From: Azoarcus sp.
GTDB lineage: Bacteria > Pseudomonadota > Gammaproteobacteria > Burkholderiales > Rhodocyclaceae
Length of the DNA: 32,113 bases
Direction of reading: 5' to 3'
NCBI GenBank assembly: GCA_031285965.1
Contig: JAITVD010000069.1
Coordinates: forward strand, 1 to 32,113
Shown: one piece after another, positions 8,375 to 16,751 of the stretch
Position numbering within the stretch: position 1 is the first letter of the stretch
Layout of the letters: each line of letters starts with the position of its first letter
Notes under the pieces: generated by a model
Told to the model about the DNA's origin: nothing
The model's database searches: none
The model's input: only the letters and a program-made list of their open reading frames with translations
Made by a program: the position numbers and the translations under genes

Positions 8375-8812
8375 ATGATGACCAATACGCCATTTCCTTC
8401 CAAGCCTTCCAATCTTTTTGCTATTCCTCCCGTCGTGCTCGTTGTCGATGATTCAAGCGATACGCTCAATCAGCTTTGCGAAAGCATTGCCGCCTCGGGG
8501 TGCATCGCCATTCCGGTTCGTAACGCCGAAGAAGCCCTGAAATCACTGGAATTTTCTACGCCCGACGCGGTTTTGCTCGACGCGACTTCCCCCGAAATCA
8601 AGGGCTTTGAACTGGGACGCCGAATCAAATCCATGCCCATCTGGGAACACATTCCCATCCTTTTCATGGTCGAACTGGCCAACACCGCCCAAATCATCGC
8701 CAGCTTTGAAAACGGCGGCGTCGACTACATCCCGAAGCCCTTGCGCATCACTGAAGTCATCACCCGCCTGCTTACGCGCATCGTCATCCAGATTTACGCA
8801 AAGCACGAGTAG
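8375..8812 (+). CDS. Stand-alone response-regulator receiver domain protein
   Basis: About 145 residues that are nearly all one receiver (CheY-like) domain. The acidic pair is in VVDDSSD, the phosphoacceptor aspartate in VLLDATSPEIKGFELG (Asp69 from this start), and the conserved lysine in DYIPKPLRITEV. The residue normally Thr or Ser after strand 4 is valine (ILFMVEL), and DxxMP is DATSP. Such changes often alter phosphorylation-dependent switching. No output domain follows: the frame stops after IYAKHE and no helix-turn-helix is found in other frames. Start choice is open among ATGs at 8351, 8363, 8375 and 8378; GGAAA at 8368 favours the last two. No cognate kinase is nearby, so its pathway is unknown. 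Confidence 0.8.
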   Translation: MMTNTPFPSKPSNLFAIPPVVLVVDDSSDTLNQLCESIAASGCIAIPVRNAEEALKSLEFSTPDAVLLDATSPEIKGFELGRRIKSMPIWEHIPILFMVELANTAQIIASFENGGVDYIPKPLRITEVITRLLTRIVIQIYAKHE

Positions 8813-8915
8813 CCGATTTTTTGCGGAGCCTTCGCGCCGCCGCGCCCCAACGGGCATGGAATGGCGAAATTGGGGATAATCACATATTCTTCCCCTTCCC
8901 GCTGCACGTGCCAAC

Positions 8916-9998
8916 ATGCCGACGGCTGCACCGCTTACCCGCCCCCACTTTCTCCTTTTTGCCGCCGCAATGTTGCTCGCGGCGTGCAGCGGTCAGGATG
9001 AGGCCGAGCGAGCGCCGCGTCCGGCGCTGACCATTACCGTAGCAAGCCCCGCCCGCGAAGTTTGGCCTATCCGCATTCCGGCAAACGGCACGGTCGAGCC
9101 ATGGCAGGAGGCCGTGGTCGGCGCCGACGTGCAATCCCTTCGGCTCGCGGAAGTGCGGGCGGACGTGGGCGATGCGGTATCGGCGGGGCAAATCCTTGCG
9201 ATATTTGACGACGAGCCAGTCAAGATTGACGTTGCGCAAGCCGCCGCCGCGCTCGCGCAAGCGCAGAGCGCGATGGAAACCGCCCGCGACGACGCGCAGC
9301 GCGCAAGAACTTTGAGCGGCAGCGGCGCTTTGAGCGAACAGGCCATCGCAAAGCACCTGACGGCTGAGCGGAGCGCCGCCGCGCAAGTGGCCGCCGCGCA
9401 GGCCATGCTCGCGGCGCAGAAATTGCGCCTGACGCGCACCCGCGTGCTTGCGCCGGACGATGGACTCATCTCGGCGCGTACCGCTACGGTTGGGGCGGTA
9501 TTCGGCCCCGGCGGGGAGCTTTTCCGGCTCATCCGCAAAGGGCGGCTGGAATGGCGGGCGGAACTGACAGAGGCCGAGCTGGCGCTTGTCGCCCCCGGCA
9601 CGGCGGCGCGGCTCACGCTCGCGGAGGGGCGAAGCGTTGAAGGCGCTGTCCGAATGACCGCGCCCACGCTCAATGCCCGCACGCGCACGGGCTTCGCCTA
9701 TGTCGACCTGCCGCCCGACGCGGCGCTGCGGCCAGGGATGTTCGCCCGAGGCGAATTCGACCTTGGAGAGCGGGCGGCGATGACCGTACCGCTGCAAGCG
9801 GTCAGCATCCGCGAGGCGTTCAGCTACGTGTTCCGGCTGGAAGCGGACGGCACGGTGCGGCAACTGAAGGTCACGACGGGACGGCGCGTCGGGGAGCGCG
9901 TGGAAATTCTCAGCGGCTTGGAACCAGCGGCAAAAATCGCCTCGGCGGGCGCGGGCTTCCTCAACGATGGCGACCGCGTACGGGTCGCCGACGAATGA
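8916..9998 (+). CDS. RND efflux periplasmic adaptor (membrane fusion) lipoprotein
   Basis: Links an RND pump to an outer-membrane channel. 360 residues. The signal peptide ends in a lipobox (LLAAC, Cys about residue 27). A biotinyl-lipoyl half (VGADVQSLRLAEVRADVGDAVSAGQILAIFDDEP), an alanine-rich helical hairpin (about 100-175), the second lipoyl half and beta-barrel domains (GLISARTATVGAVF, LRPGMFARGEF) follow in the usual order, ending in the membrane-proximal domain. The pump gene starts 13 bases after its stop, forming a two-gene operon. No good ribosome binding site is seen at this ATG. The substrate cannot be told from the sequence. Confidence 0.92.
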   Translation: MPTAAPLTRPHFLLFAAAMLLAACSGQDEAERAPRPALTITVASPAREVWPIRIPANGTVEPWQEAVVGADVQSLRLAEVRADVGDAVSAGQILAIFDDEPVKIDVAQAAAALAQAQSAMETARDDAQRARTLSGSGALSEQAIAKHLTAERSAAAQVAAAQAMLAAQKLRLTRTRVLAPDDGLISARTATVGAVFGPGGELFRLIRKGRLEWRAELTEAELALVAPGTAARLTLAEGRSVEGAVRMTAPTLNARTRTGFAYVDLPPDAALRPGMFARGEFDLGERAAMTVPLQAVSIREAFSYVFRLEADGTVRQLKVTTGRRVGERVEILSGLEPAAKIASAGAGFLNDGDRVRVADE

Positions 9999-10011
9999 GC
10001 GGGCGCGGCAT

Positions 10012-13000
10012 ATGGGCATAAACGTTTCGGCATGGTCGATACGCAACCCGATACCGCCCATCATGCTGTTCGTGCTGCTGTGCGTCGGCGGGCTGTACAG
10101 CTTCCAGCGCATGAAAATCCAGAATTTTCCCGACATCGACCTGCCGATGGTGTCGGTTGTGGCCGCACTGCCCGGCGCGGCGCCGGGGCAGCTTGAAAAT
10201 GACGTGGCGCGGCGCATCGAGGACTCCATCGCCACGGTGCAGGGGCTAAAGCACGTCACGACATCCATCCAGGACGGGCAGGTTTCGATGCTGGTCGAAT
10301 TCCGGCTGGAAAAGCTCCTGCAAGAAGCCGTGGATGACGTGCGCTCCGCCGTGGCGCGTGTGCGCTCCGACCTGCCGTCCGATCTGCGCGACCCCGTTAT
10401 CAACCGCGTGGACATGGTCTCCCAGCCCATCCTTGCCTACGCCGTGCGCTCGCCGCGACGGGACGACGAGGCACTCTCATGGTTCATCGACGACCAACTC
10501 TCAAGGCGCTTGCTCGCCATCCGGGGCGTGGGCGCGGTGAAAAGGGTCGGCGGGGCGAGCCGCGAAATACGGGTGACGCTCGACCCGCTGCGCCTACAGG
10601 GCTTGGGCGCGACGGCCACGGAAATCTCGTGGCAAATCCGCCAGATGCAGACAGAAACCGCTGGCGGGCGCATCGACCTGGGCGGCGGCGAGCAGCCAGT
10701 GCGCACGCTGGCGAACGTGGCAGACGCGGCGGAACTGGCGCGGATGGAAATCCCGCTCAGCGACGGGCGGCGCATCCGCCTCGGCGAAGTGGCGGACGTG
10801 CGCGACACCGTGGCGGAAACGCGCTCGCTCGCCCTGCTGGACGGCGCGCCCGTCGTCGGGTTTGAAGTCACGCGCAGCCGGGGGGAAAGCGAGGTCGAAG
10901 TCGGCAGGGGCGTGCAGGCGGAACTGCAAAAAATTCTCGCCGCCAATCCCGACCTTGAAATCGTCGAAGCGTTCAATTTCGTCGACTTGGTACAGGAAGA
11001 ATACGAAGGCTCCATGCGCCTGTTCTACGAAGGGGCGCTGCTTGCCGTGCTCGTCGTGTTCCTTTTCCTGCGCGACCTCCGCGCCACCCTCGTCTCCGCC
11101 GTGGCGCTGCCGCTGTCCGCCATTCCCGCCTTTCTGGGCATGGACTGGCTCGGCTACACCATCAACCTCGTCACGCTGATTTCGCTCTCGCTCGTGGTCG
11201 GCATCCTGGTCGATGACGCTATCGTGGAAGTCGAAAACGTCGTGCGCCACCTGCGCATGGGCAAAACGCCCCGGCAGGCGGCGTTCGACGCTACGGCGGA
11301 AATCGGGCTTGCCGTGGTGGCGACCACCGCCACGCTGGTCGCCGTCTTTTTGCCGACCGCTTTCATGGACGGCATCGCGGGGCTTTTCTTCAAGCAATTC
11401 GGCTGGACGGCCTCGCTTGCCGTGCTCATGTCCCTGCTCGTCGCCCGGATGATTACGCCGATTCTTTCCGCCTCCATGCTCCGCCCCTTCGCGCAAAACC
11501 ACTCGGAACCGCGCTGGGTGTGGTGGTACACGGGCAAAGCCGAATGGTGCTTGAAGCATCGCGGCATCACGGTGCTTTGCTCCGGCGCGTTCTTCGTCGC
11601 CTCGGTCATGCTGATTTCCCTGCTGCCGGAAGGCTTCATGCCAGCGGACGACAATTCCCAGACGCAGGTCTACATCGAACTGCCTCCCGGCACGACGCTC
11701 GAACAGACGCGCCAGCTTGCCGAGGAAGCCCGCGCCCGCCTCACGCAACTGGAACACATCGAGCGCGTCTATTCCGCCATTGGCGGCGGCAGCGCCGGGG
11801 CTGACCCCTTCGCCTCCTTGCTCGCGGGCAGCGACGTACGCAAAGCCTCGCTCACCATCCAGCTTTCCCCGCGCGCCGAGCGCCCGCGCAAGCAAGCCAT
11901 CGAACAGCGCATCCGCCACGCGCTCGAAACCCTGCCCGGCGCGCGCACCAAAGTCGGGCTGGACAACTCACGCGAGCACTACGTCCTTTCCCTCATGGGC
12001 AACGACCCGGAGGCGCTGCGCGTCGCGGCGCTGGCCATCGAGCGCGACCTGCGCGATACGCCGGGGGTGGGCAACATCAAATCCACCGCCAGCCTCATCC
12101 GACCGGAAATCGCCGTCCGCCCCGATTTCGCCCGCGCCGCCGACCTCGGTGTCACCAGCCTTGCCATCGCCGACACGCTGCGCATCGCCACTCTCGGCGA
12201 TTACGACGCGGCGCTCGCCAAGCTCAACCTCCAGCAGCGCCAAGTGCCCATTCTGGTGAGGCTCGCCGACGATGCCCGCCGCGACCTCGCCCTAATCGGG
12301 CGGCTGCCCCTGCCCGGCGCGCGCGGCCCGGTGCTGCTGAACGAAATCGCCGCCCTTGAAATGTCCGCAGGCCCCGCGCAAATCATGCGCTACGACCGCG
12401 CCCGCGCCATCCGCTTCGAGATTGAACTCAGCGGCATACAGATGGGCGACATCTCAAAGCAGGTTCCCAGCCTCCCCTCCGTGCAAGCCCTGCCCCAAGG
12501 GCTGACGCTTCAGGAAGTGGGCGACGCCGAGGCCATGAACGAGCTGTTCGAGAGTTTCACGGTCGCCATCTTTACCGGCATCCTGTGCATCTACGCCGTG
12601 CTCGTGCTGCTTTTCAAGAACTTCCTCCACCCCATCACGCTCTTGACCGCCCTGCCCCTGTCGCTGGGCGGCGCGTTCATCGGGCTTTTGCTGACCGGCT
12701 CCAGCTTCTCGATGCCTTCCCTGATTGGCCTCGTCCTCTTGATGGGCATCGCCACGAAAAATTCCATCCTGCTCATCGAGTACGCCATCACCACGCGGCG
12801 CGACAAAGGGCTGGACAGGCACGCCGCCCTGCTCGACGCTTGCGCGAAACGCGCCCGGCCCATCGTGATGACCTCCGTCGCCATGACGGCGGGCATGCTG
12901 CCGCTGGCGCTCGGGCTGGGCGACGCGGACACGAGCTTCCGCGCCCCGATGGCAATTTCCGTCATCGGCGGGCTGGTCACTTCCACCGTCCTGAGCCTGC

Positions 13001-13104
13001 TCATCGTGCCGGTGGTATTTACTTTCGTCGACGATTTTGCGAACTGGGCCGGCGGGCTTCGCCGCCGAGCGCGGACGGATGCGGGGTCAGACGGTTCCGC
13101 ATAG
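10012..13104 (+). CDS. RND family efflux transporter permease (AcrB-like)
   Basis: Proton-driven trimeric inner-membrane pump, 1030 residues, the usual size for the hydrophobe/amphiphile efflux family. The start MGINVSAWSIRNPIPPIMLF leads into the first helix. The two repeats each have a large periplasmic loop followed by six helices. The proton-relay acidic pair is visible in helix 4 (GILVDDAIVEVENVVRHL), with the matching repeat-two helix GIATKNSILLIEYAI. The frame is open upstream to 9967, but that start would overlap the adaptor stop, so I chose the ATG at 10012. No outer-membrane factor gene is nearby, so the complex probably borrows a channel encoded elsewhere. The 3' end overlaps the convergent glycosyltransferase gene by 18 bases. 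Confidence 0.94.
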   Translation: MGINVSAWSIRNPIPPIMLFVLLCVGGLYSFQRMKIQNFPDIDLPMVSVVAALPGAAPGQLENDVARRIEDSIATVQGLKHVTTSIQDGQVSMLVEFRLEKLLQEAVDDVRSAVARVRSDLPSDLRDPVINRVDMVSQPILAYAVRSPRRDDEALSWFIDDQLSRRLLAIRGVGAVKRVGGASREIRVTLDPLRLQGLGATATEISWQIRQMQTETAGGRIDLGGGEQPVRTLANVADAAELARMEIPLSDGRRIRLGEVADVRDTVAETRSLALLDGAPVVGFEVTRSRGESEVEVGRGVQAELQKILAANPDLEIVEAFNFVDLVQEEYEGSMRLFYEGALLAVLVVFLFLRDLRATLVSAVALPLSAIPAFLGMDWLGYTINLVTLISLSLVVGILVDDAIVEVENVVRHLRMGKTPRQAAFDATAEIGLAVVATTATLVAVFLPTAFMDGIAGLFFKQFGWTASLAVLMSLLVARMITPILSASMLRPFAQNHSEPRWVWWYTGKAEWCLKHRGITVLCSGAFFVASVMLISLLPEGFMPADDNSQTQVYIELPPGTTLEQTRQLAEEARARLTQLEHIERVYSAIGGGSAGADPFASLLAGSDVRKASLTIQLSPRAERPRKQAIEQRIRHALETLPGARTKVGLDNSREHYVLSLMGNDPEALRVAALAIERDLRDTPGVGNIKSTASLIRPEIAVRPDFARAADLGVTSLAIADTLRIATLGDYDAALAKLNLQQRQVPILVRLADDARRDLALIGRLPLPGARGPVLLNEIAALEMSAGPAQIMRYDRARAIRFEIELSGIQMGDISKQVPSLPSVQALPQGLTLQEVGDAEAMNELFESFTVAIFTGILCIYAVLVLLFKNFLHPITLLTALPLSLGGAFIGLLLTGSSFSMPSLIGLVLLMGIATKNSILLIEYAITTRRDKGLDRHAALLDACAKRARPIVMTSVAMTAGMLPLALGLGDADTSFRAPMAISVIGGLVTSTVLSLLIVPVVFTFVDDFANWAGGLRRRARTDAGSDGSA

Positions 13105-14298
13105 CTTCTCTATCTGCTCCATATAGCCCGCAACGCCCCGCTTCGTCGAATACACCAGCGCGCTTTGCCGGGCGCTGGCCCGCAAAGCGGCAGCTTCCGG
13201 CGGATTCGAGAGCGCATGGAGCAGCCGCCCGACAAGCGCGTCCCGATCAAAAAAATCGGTCAGCCAGCCGTTCTCGCCGTGGCGGATAACCTCGCGCACC
13301 GGCGCGGTATCGGAAGCGACGAGCAGGCCGCCGCAAGCCATCGCTTCCAGCGCCGACCATGACAGGACAAAGGGATAAGTCAGATACACATGGACGACGG
13401 AGACCTGCAAAACGCAGCGATACACGTCGTAGGCGACCTTGCCGAGAAAATGGACACGCGCCGGATCGACGGGATTTTCCCGCAGCATTTTTTCGCGCCA
13501 ATGAGCCGCGTCTTTCGGGCGGTCGCCGTAACTGACCTCATCGCCGCCGACCACGAGCACCTGGCAATCGGGATGCGCCTCAAGCAGCGGCGGCAAGGCG
13601 CGCATGAAACAATGGAAGCCCCGGTAAGGCTCAAGGTTGCGCGCCACATACGTGACGACCGGATCGCCGGGGCGCAGCACCCTGCCATCGGGAAAGCGGA
13701 CGAAAGCGTCCGGGTCGGGTTTCAGCCCCTCCACGTCGACGCCCTCGTGGACAACATGGATTTTGTCGTGGAAAACCGCCGGGTAGCGGCTCCGCTGCCA
13801 GCGCGTCGGCGTGATGGCCACGTCGCACTGTTCGATGTTCAGCAGATGCAAGGCGTTGCGGACAGTAATAAACGCCGCGCCCTCCAGCGTGGACGGAAAT
13901 TCCGGGTCGAACCCCGCGTCCGCGCCTTCGATCTGAAAATAGTATTCGCTGTAATGGATGAGCTTCGTGTCGGGGAACGCCAGCTTGACGAAAAGCGTCT
14001 CGCCCCAGCCGGGATGCGCCACGACGGCATCGGGGCGATAGCCCTTGCTCTTGAGGTCGAGCAGGAGGCGCAACACCTGCTGGCCGTGCAGCACCGCGTC
14101 TTCAAAAGTGCGCACATAAGGATGGGTTTCCTTGGCGGGCGAGCGATGCGGGCGGTAGCGCAGCAGCCGTATCCCCTCCATGCCCGGCGCGGTCTCGCGC
14201 CCGATGCCCAGCACCTCGGTTCCAGGACGCCGCGCCAGATGCGCGATCAGATGCCGAAGCTGGCCGGGGAAATTCTGGTGGATGAAAAGCACCCTCAT
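13087..14298 (-). CDS. Glycosyltransferase, GT4 (GT-B fold) family
   Basis: Probably transfers a sugar from a nucleotide donor during surface polysaccharide or glycoconjugate synthesis. 403 residues. The N-terminal Rossmann-like half begins MRVLFIHQNFPGQLRHLIAHL. The C-terminal donor half has VTYVARNLEPYRGFHCFMRAL, DCQVLVVGGD and the EX7E-type region within SWSALEAMACGGLLVASDTAPVREVI. Acceptor and sugar are not predictable. It lies downstream of the RTX gene on the same strand, separated by 161 bases that hold a double hairpin. Its 3' end overlaps the RND pump gene tail to tail. A GAGA precedes the ATG. Confidence 0.88.
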   Translation of the reverse strand: MRVLFIHQNFPGQLRHLIAHLARRPGTEVLGIGRETAPGMEGIRLLRYRPHRSPAKETHPYVRTFEDAVLHGQQVLRLLLDLKSKGYRPDAVVAHPGWGETLFVKLAFPDTKLIHYSEYYFQIEGADAGFDPEFPSTLEGAAFITVRNALHLLNIEQCDVAITPTRWQRSRYPAVFHDKIHVVHEGVDVEGLKPDPDAFVRFPDGRVLRPGDPVVTYVARNLEPYRGFHCFMRALPPLLEAHPDCQVLVVGGDEVSYGDRPKDAAHWREKMLRENPVDPARVHFLGKVAYDVYRCVLQVSVVHVYLTYPFVLSWSALEAMACGGLLVASDTAPVREVIRHGENGWLTDFFDRDALVGRLLHALSNPPEAAALRASARQSALVYSTKRGVAGYMEQIEKLCGTV

Positions 14299-14330
14299 GC
14301 CGTTTCTCTTTTTTCTCGTCGTTTAGAAAA

Positions 14331-14371
14331 GCCGAAAAGGGTTCCGCCCTTTTCGGCGCGGAACCCTTTTC
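14331..14371 (-). terminator. Two mutually exclusive hairpins (terminator or attenuator) after the RTX gene
   Basis: On the minus strand a 14-bp perfect stem (GAAAAGGGTTCCGC, arms 14358-14371 and 14334-14347) overlaps an 11-bp perfect stem (GCCGAAAAGGG, arms 14347-14357 and 14331-14341). They share the CCCTTTTC strand, so only one can form. The second stem is followed by TTTTC in the minus-strand reading, as an intrinsic terminator is. It sits between the RTX stop and the glycosyltransferase ATG, 33 bases from the latter. The arrangement resembles an antiterminator and terminator pair. It may simply end the RTX transcript. Confidence 0.7.
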
Positions 14372-14459
14372 AGGATACTTCTGTAACCGTCGGGCGGCGA
14401 AGCAAATCCGGCAATCCGAATACTGCCTCGCCGCTTCCTCCGATGCCAGCTGGGCAAAA

Positions 14460-15512
14460 TCAGATCAAAAGGCCGGGGTCTTGAATCTCGCATTGGCCGA
14501 CGACGGACAGATCCGGCTGCGGGAATTCCAGCGGATTTTCTGGAACATCGTCGCCGAACGCAATGTCCTCGATTCTGTTGCAGCCTCGGAAATGGTTCTT
14601 GACGAACACAAAGCCATCCACGCCCTCGAAAGTGATCATCAGGTCATAGCGCCCGCTCTGCTCGTACCTGACATCGCTCTGATCCAGACCGGCAAACACG
14701 ATGGAATCGGCGCTGCCGCTGCAATCGTAGATGTAGTTCTGCCCAATGTCGGCGACATACGCCCCCTGATCGCCGTCCGCACTTGATGTCATCGGCGCGT
14801 TGAAATCAAACACATAGGTGTCGCTATCAGTGCCGCCCTCAAGGAAATTGTCGCCCAGCGTCCCGCCGACGAGGATGTCGTTGGAACTGCCGCCATAGAG
14901 CTTGTCCGTGCCGCCGACGCCGCTCCACAGTTCATCCGCGCCCCCTTCGCCATAAATGATGTTGTCGCCCGAGCCCGCCACGACGGTGTCGCCGCCGCCG
15001 CCCGCATAGACCTTGTTATTGCCCGCGCCGGTGTATATCTCGTCGCTGCCGTTATAGCCGTAGATGAGATCGTTGCCGCTGCCACCAAGGATGGTGTCAT
15101 TGCCGTTGTTGGAGCCATAAATGTAATCGTTGCCCGTGCCGCCACAGACAAAGTTATTGCCCAGCCCGGTATGGAGTTTGTTGGTTCCGGCGCCACCAAT
15201 GATGGTGTCGTTGCCGCTTCCGCCGTAAACCGTGTCGTTGCCGTCGCCCGTATTGATGTAGTTATGCCCGTAATCGGCATAAATTTTGTCGTTTCCATAG
15301 CCGCCAAAGACTTTGTCATTGCCAGTTCCGCAGCGGACGAGCGTTCCGCCGTTGCCGGTATAGATGGTGTCATTGCCCGCTTTGGCATAGATGATGTCGC
15401 GCCCGCCGCCGCCAAAGATGGTGTCATTGCCCTGCCCGCCATAAACGGTATCGGCGAAAGCCGTACCATTGATTTGCAGCCCAAATACAGCTTTGCTGTA
15501 GTCAAGTCTCAT
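14460..15512 (-). CDS. RTX (haemolysin-type calcium-binding repeat) protein
   Basis: 350 residues, nearly all calcium-binding nonapeptide repeats of the GGxGNDxx type from about residue 15 to 235. These form a parallel beta-roll when calcium is bound outside the cell. The C-terminal third (DTYVFDF..., then YDLMITFEGVDGFVFVKNHF...IEDIAFGDD) resembles the haemolysin-type-calcium-binding-related domain found after RTX repeats. There is no Sec signal peptide, as expected for type I secretion with a C-terminal signal. No type I secretion genes are in the window, and no catalytic domain precedes the repeats. Five cysteines (61, 123, 264, 311, 341) are unusual for this class. The start at 15512 has AAAGGAC upstream; an in-frame ATG at 15563 lacks this. 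Confidence 0.87.
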   Translation of the reverse strand: MRLDYSKAVFGLQINGTAFADTVYGGQGNDTIFGGGGRDIIYAKAGNDTIYTGNGGTLVRCGTGNDKVFGGYGNDKIYADYGHNYINTGDGNDTVYGGSGNDTIIGGAGTNKLHTGLGNNFVCGGTGNDYIYGSNNGNDTILGGSGNDLIYGYNGSDEIYTGAGNNKVYAGGGGDTVVAGSGDNIIYGEGGADELWSGVGGTDKLYGGSSNDILVGGTLGDNFLEGGTDSDTYVFDFNAPMTSSADGDQGAYVADIGQNYIYDCSGSADSIVFAGLDQSDVRYEQSGRYDLMITFEGVDGFVFVKNHFRGCNRIEDIAFGDDVPENPLEFPQPDLSVVGQCEIQDPGLLI

Positions 15513-16032
15513 GATGTTGTCCTTTTTCAGAGAAATACAAATTACGGCGCGAAGCGCCACCATAACGAGCCGCCTAGCATGACAAAAAATATGCTATCGG
15601 TATTCGTTTAGTCATTCTTTATATCTGGAGCAAATAACATGCCAAAAAGGAAAAACAATGATTCATAAAGAAAAAATTTTTCTATATACAAAAAATGTAA
15701 AAAATATCGACGTTTTTATGCTAAACAAATATCTTTTATGCGTGACAAATTGATGCGAGCGGTCTTTCCCGCCCAACGGAACGCGGTTCCGCTCGCCGCA
15801 ATGCCCTGTAAAAAGCGCCGACAGCCGCGATTTCGCAATCCTTGCGGCACATTCGCGCGCGCGTTTTTTTAACTTGCGCCTATCAACGCAGCCGCCGCGT
15901 TTGAGCAAACCAAAGACATCACAGCAACGGCAGAAACGCTTCTGGCTGCGCCGCGAGCGGCGCAATATTGGGATTGAGCATGGTTTCCGTCACCCAAAAC
16001 TGCACACAGCGGACGCGGCGGGATGACTTAGC
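15513..16032. other. Intergenic region between the RTX gene and the mazEF-like pair
   Basis: About 500 bases without a gene I can support. 15580-15760 is strongly AT-rich, unlike its surroundings, and probably holds the RTX promoter on the minus strand. A perfect GC hairpin (GCGCCGC-GA-GCGGCGC) lies at 15948-15963 without a T-run. A 100-codon open frame on the minus strand (15663-15965) has an odd composition, mixing a Cys/Arg-rich start with a Phe/Lys-rich end, and no good start signal; I leave it out. Confidence 0.5.
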
Positions 16033-16077
16033 TTGCATTAACGTTTCATGCAATACATCATGTAAAAACACATGCAA
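16033..16077 (+). promoter_or_regulatory. Repeated TTGCAT/ATGCAA sites upstream of the mazEF-like pair
   Basis: TTGCAT at 16033-16038 and ATGCAA at 16048-16053 form an inverted repeat. A second ATGCAA is at 16072-16077, 24 bases downstream of the first. The cluster ends 15 bases before the likely antitoxin ATG (16093). This fits an autoregulatory operator of a toxin-antitoxin pair. No textbook -10 hexamer is evident. Confidence 0.45.
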
Positions 16078-16092
16078 CCAATTGAGACCACG

Positions 16093-16314
16093 ATGGCATT
16101 AACCCACGAATCGACTGGCAAGGTAGCGCGTCACCGCGAGCGAATGCGTGCTGCGGGGCTGCGGCCCGTGCAGTTTTGGGTACCGGACACCCGCTCGCCA
16201 GAGTTCACGGCGCAAGTACGCGAGCAGTGCCAAAGCCTGAAGGGCGACCCGGCAGAAGCCGATGTTTTGCGCTTCACCGAGGAGGCTGCATCGCACGTCG
16301 AGGGCTGGAAGTGA
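16093..16314 (+). CDS. Antitoxin, MazE-like DUF3018 family
   Basis: 73-residue likely antitoxin of the toxin encoded next. The segment KVARHRERMRAAGLRPVQFWVPDTRSPEF is characteristic of DUF3018 antitoxins, in which the basic N-terminal part binds DNA and the acidic C-terminal part neutralises the toxin. The ATG at 16093 is preferred over an in-frame ATG at 16072, which falls inside the repeated ATGCAA sites. The stop overlaps the toxin's GTG start by four bases (GTGA), a coupling typical of type II modules. Confidence 0.82.
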   Translation: MALTHESTGKVARHRERMRAAGLRPVQFWVPDTRSPEFTAQVREQCQSLKGDPAEADVLRFTEEAASHVEGWK

Positions 16315-16640
16315 CAGCGATACGGCGGGGCGACTTGGTGACGGTTTCTCTGCAAGGCGACTATGGCAAGCCGCGCCCGGCCTTGGTCATCCAATCAGAC
16401 CTTTTGGCGGATTTGGAGAGCATCGTGCTGTGCCCCGTCACAAGCGATCTACGCAATGCCGCATTTCGCGTGACCGTAGAACCGAATCCCGCCAATGGGT
16501 TACGCACGCTTTCGCAAATCATGGCGGACAAACTTGCGACGCTGCCGCGTGCAAAAATCAGCGACCCGTTTGGCCGTCTCGATGAGGAAAGGATGAAAGC
16601 GGTAGATCGAGCCTTGTTGCTGGTCATTGGCGTGATCTGA
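16311..16640 (+). CDS. MazF/PemK-type toxin (mRNA interferase)
   Basis: 109-residue toxin, predicted to be a sequence-specific endoribonuclease that stops translation when its antitoxin is lost. The PemK/MazF fold is shown by RRGDLVTVSLQGDYGKPRPALVIQ near the start, SIVLCPVTSD in the middle and SQIMADKLATLPRAKI after it. The start is GTG at 16311, overlapping the antitoxin stop; no ATG fits. The gene looks complete and has the expected size. The cleavage motif cannot be inferred. Confidence 0.85.
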   Translation: MTAIRRGDLVTVSLQGDYGKPRPALVIQSDLLADLESIVLCPVTSDLRNAAFRVTVEPNPANGLRTLSQIMADKLATLPRAKISDPFGRLDEERMKAVDRALLLVIGVI

Positions 16641-16751
16641 TGCCGACAAGATGCCCACTCGCAGCGACCGCCCCTGCTTGCCTACCTCAAGCAAGCGGTT
16701 CCCCAAGTTAGGTGCTGGCTGGCGGCCACTGCCTCGCCGCATGTAGCGCCG

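Noticed and set aside
10594-11919. 441-codon minus-strand frame inside the RND pump gene
   Set aside because: Antisense shadow of a clearly conserved pump gene; no family features.
15663-15965. 100-codon minus-strand frame in the RTX-mazEF spacer
   Set aside because: Abrupt composition change along the frame, no good ribosome binding site and no recognisable domain.
16640-16751. Possible integron attC site (GTTAGGT at 16706 with nearby imperfect inverted repeats)
   Set aside because: Only one core site fits; no partner RYYYAAC site at a suitable distance on the same strand and no integrase in the window.
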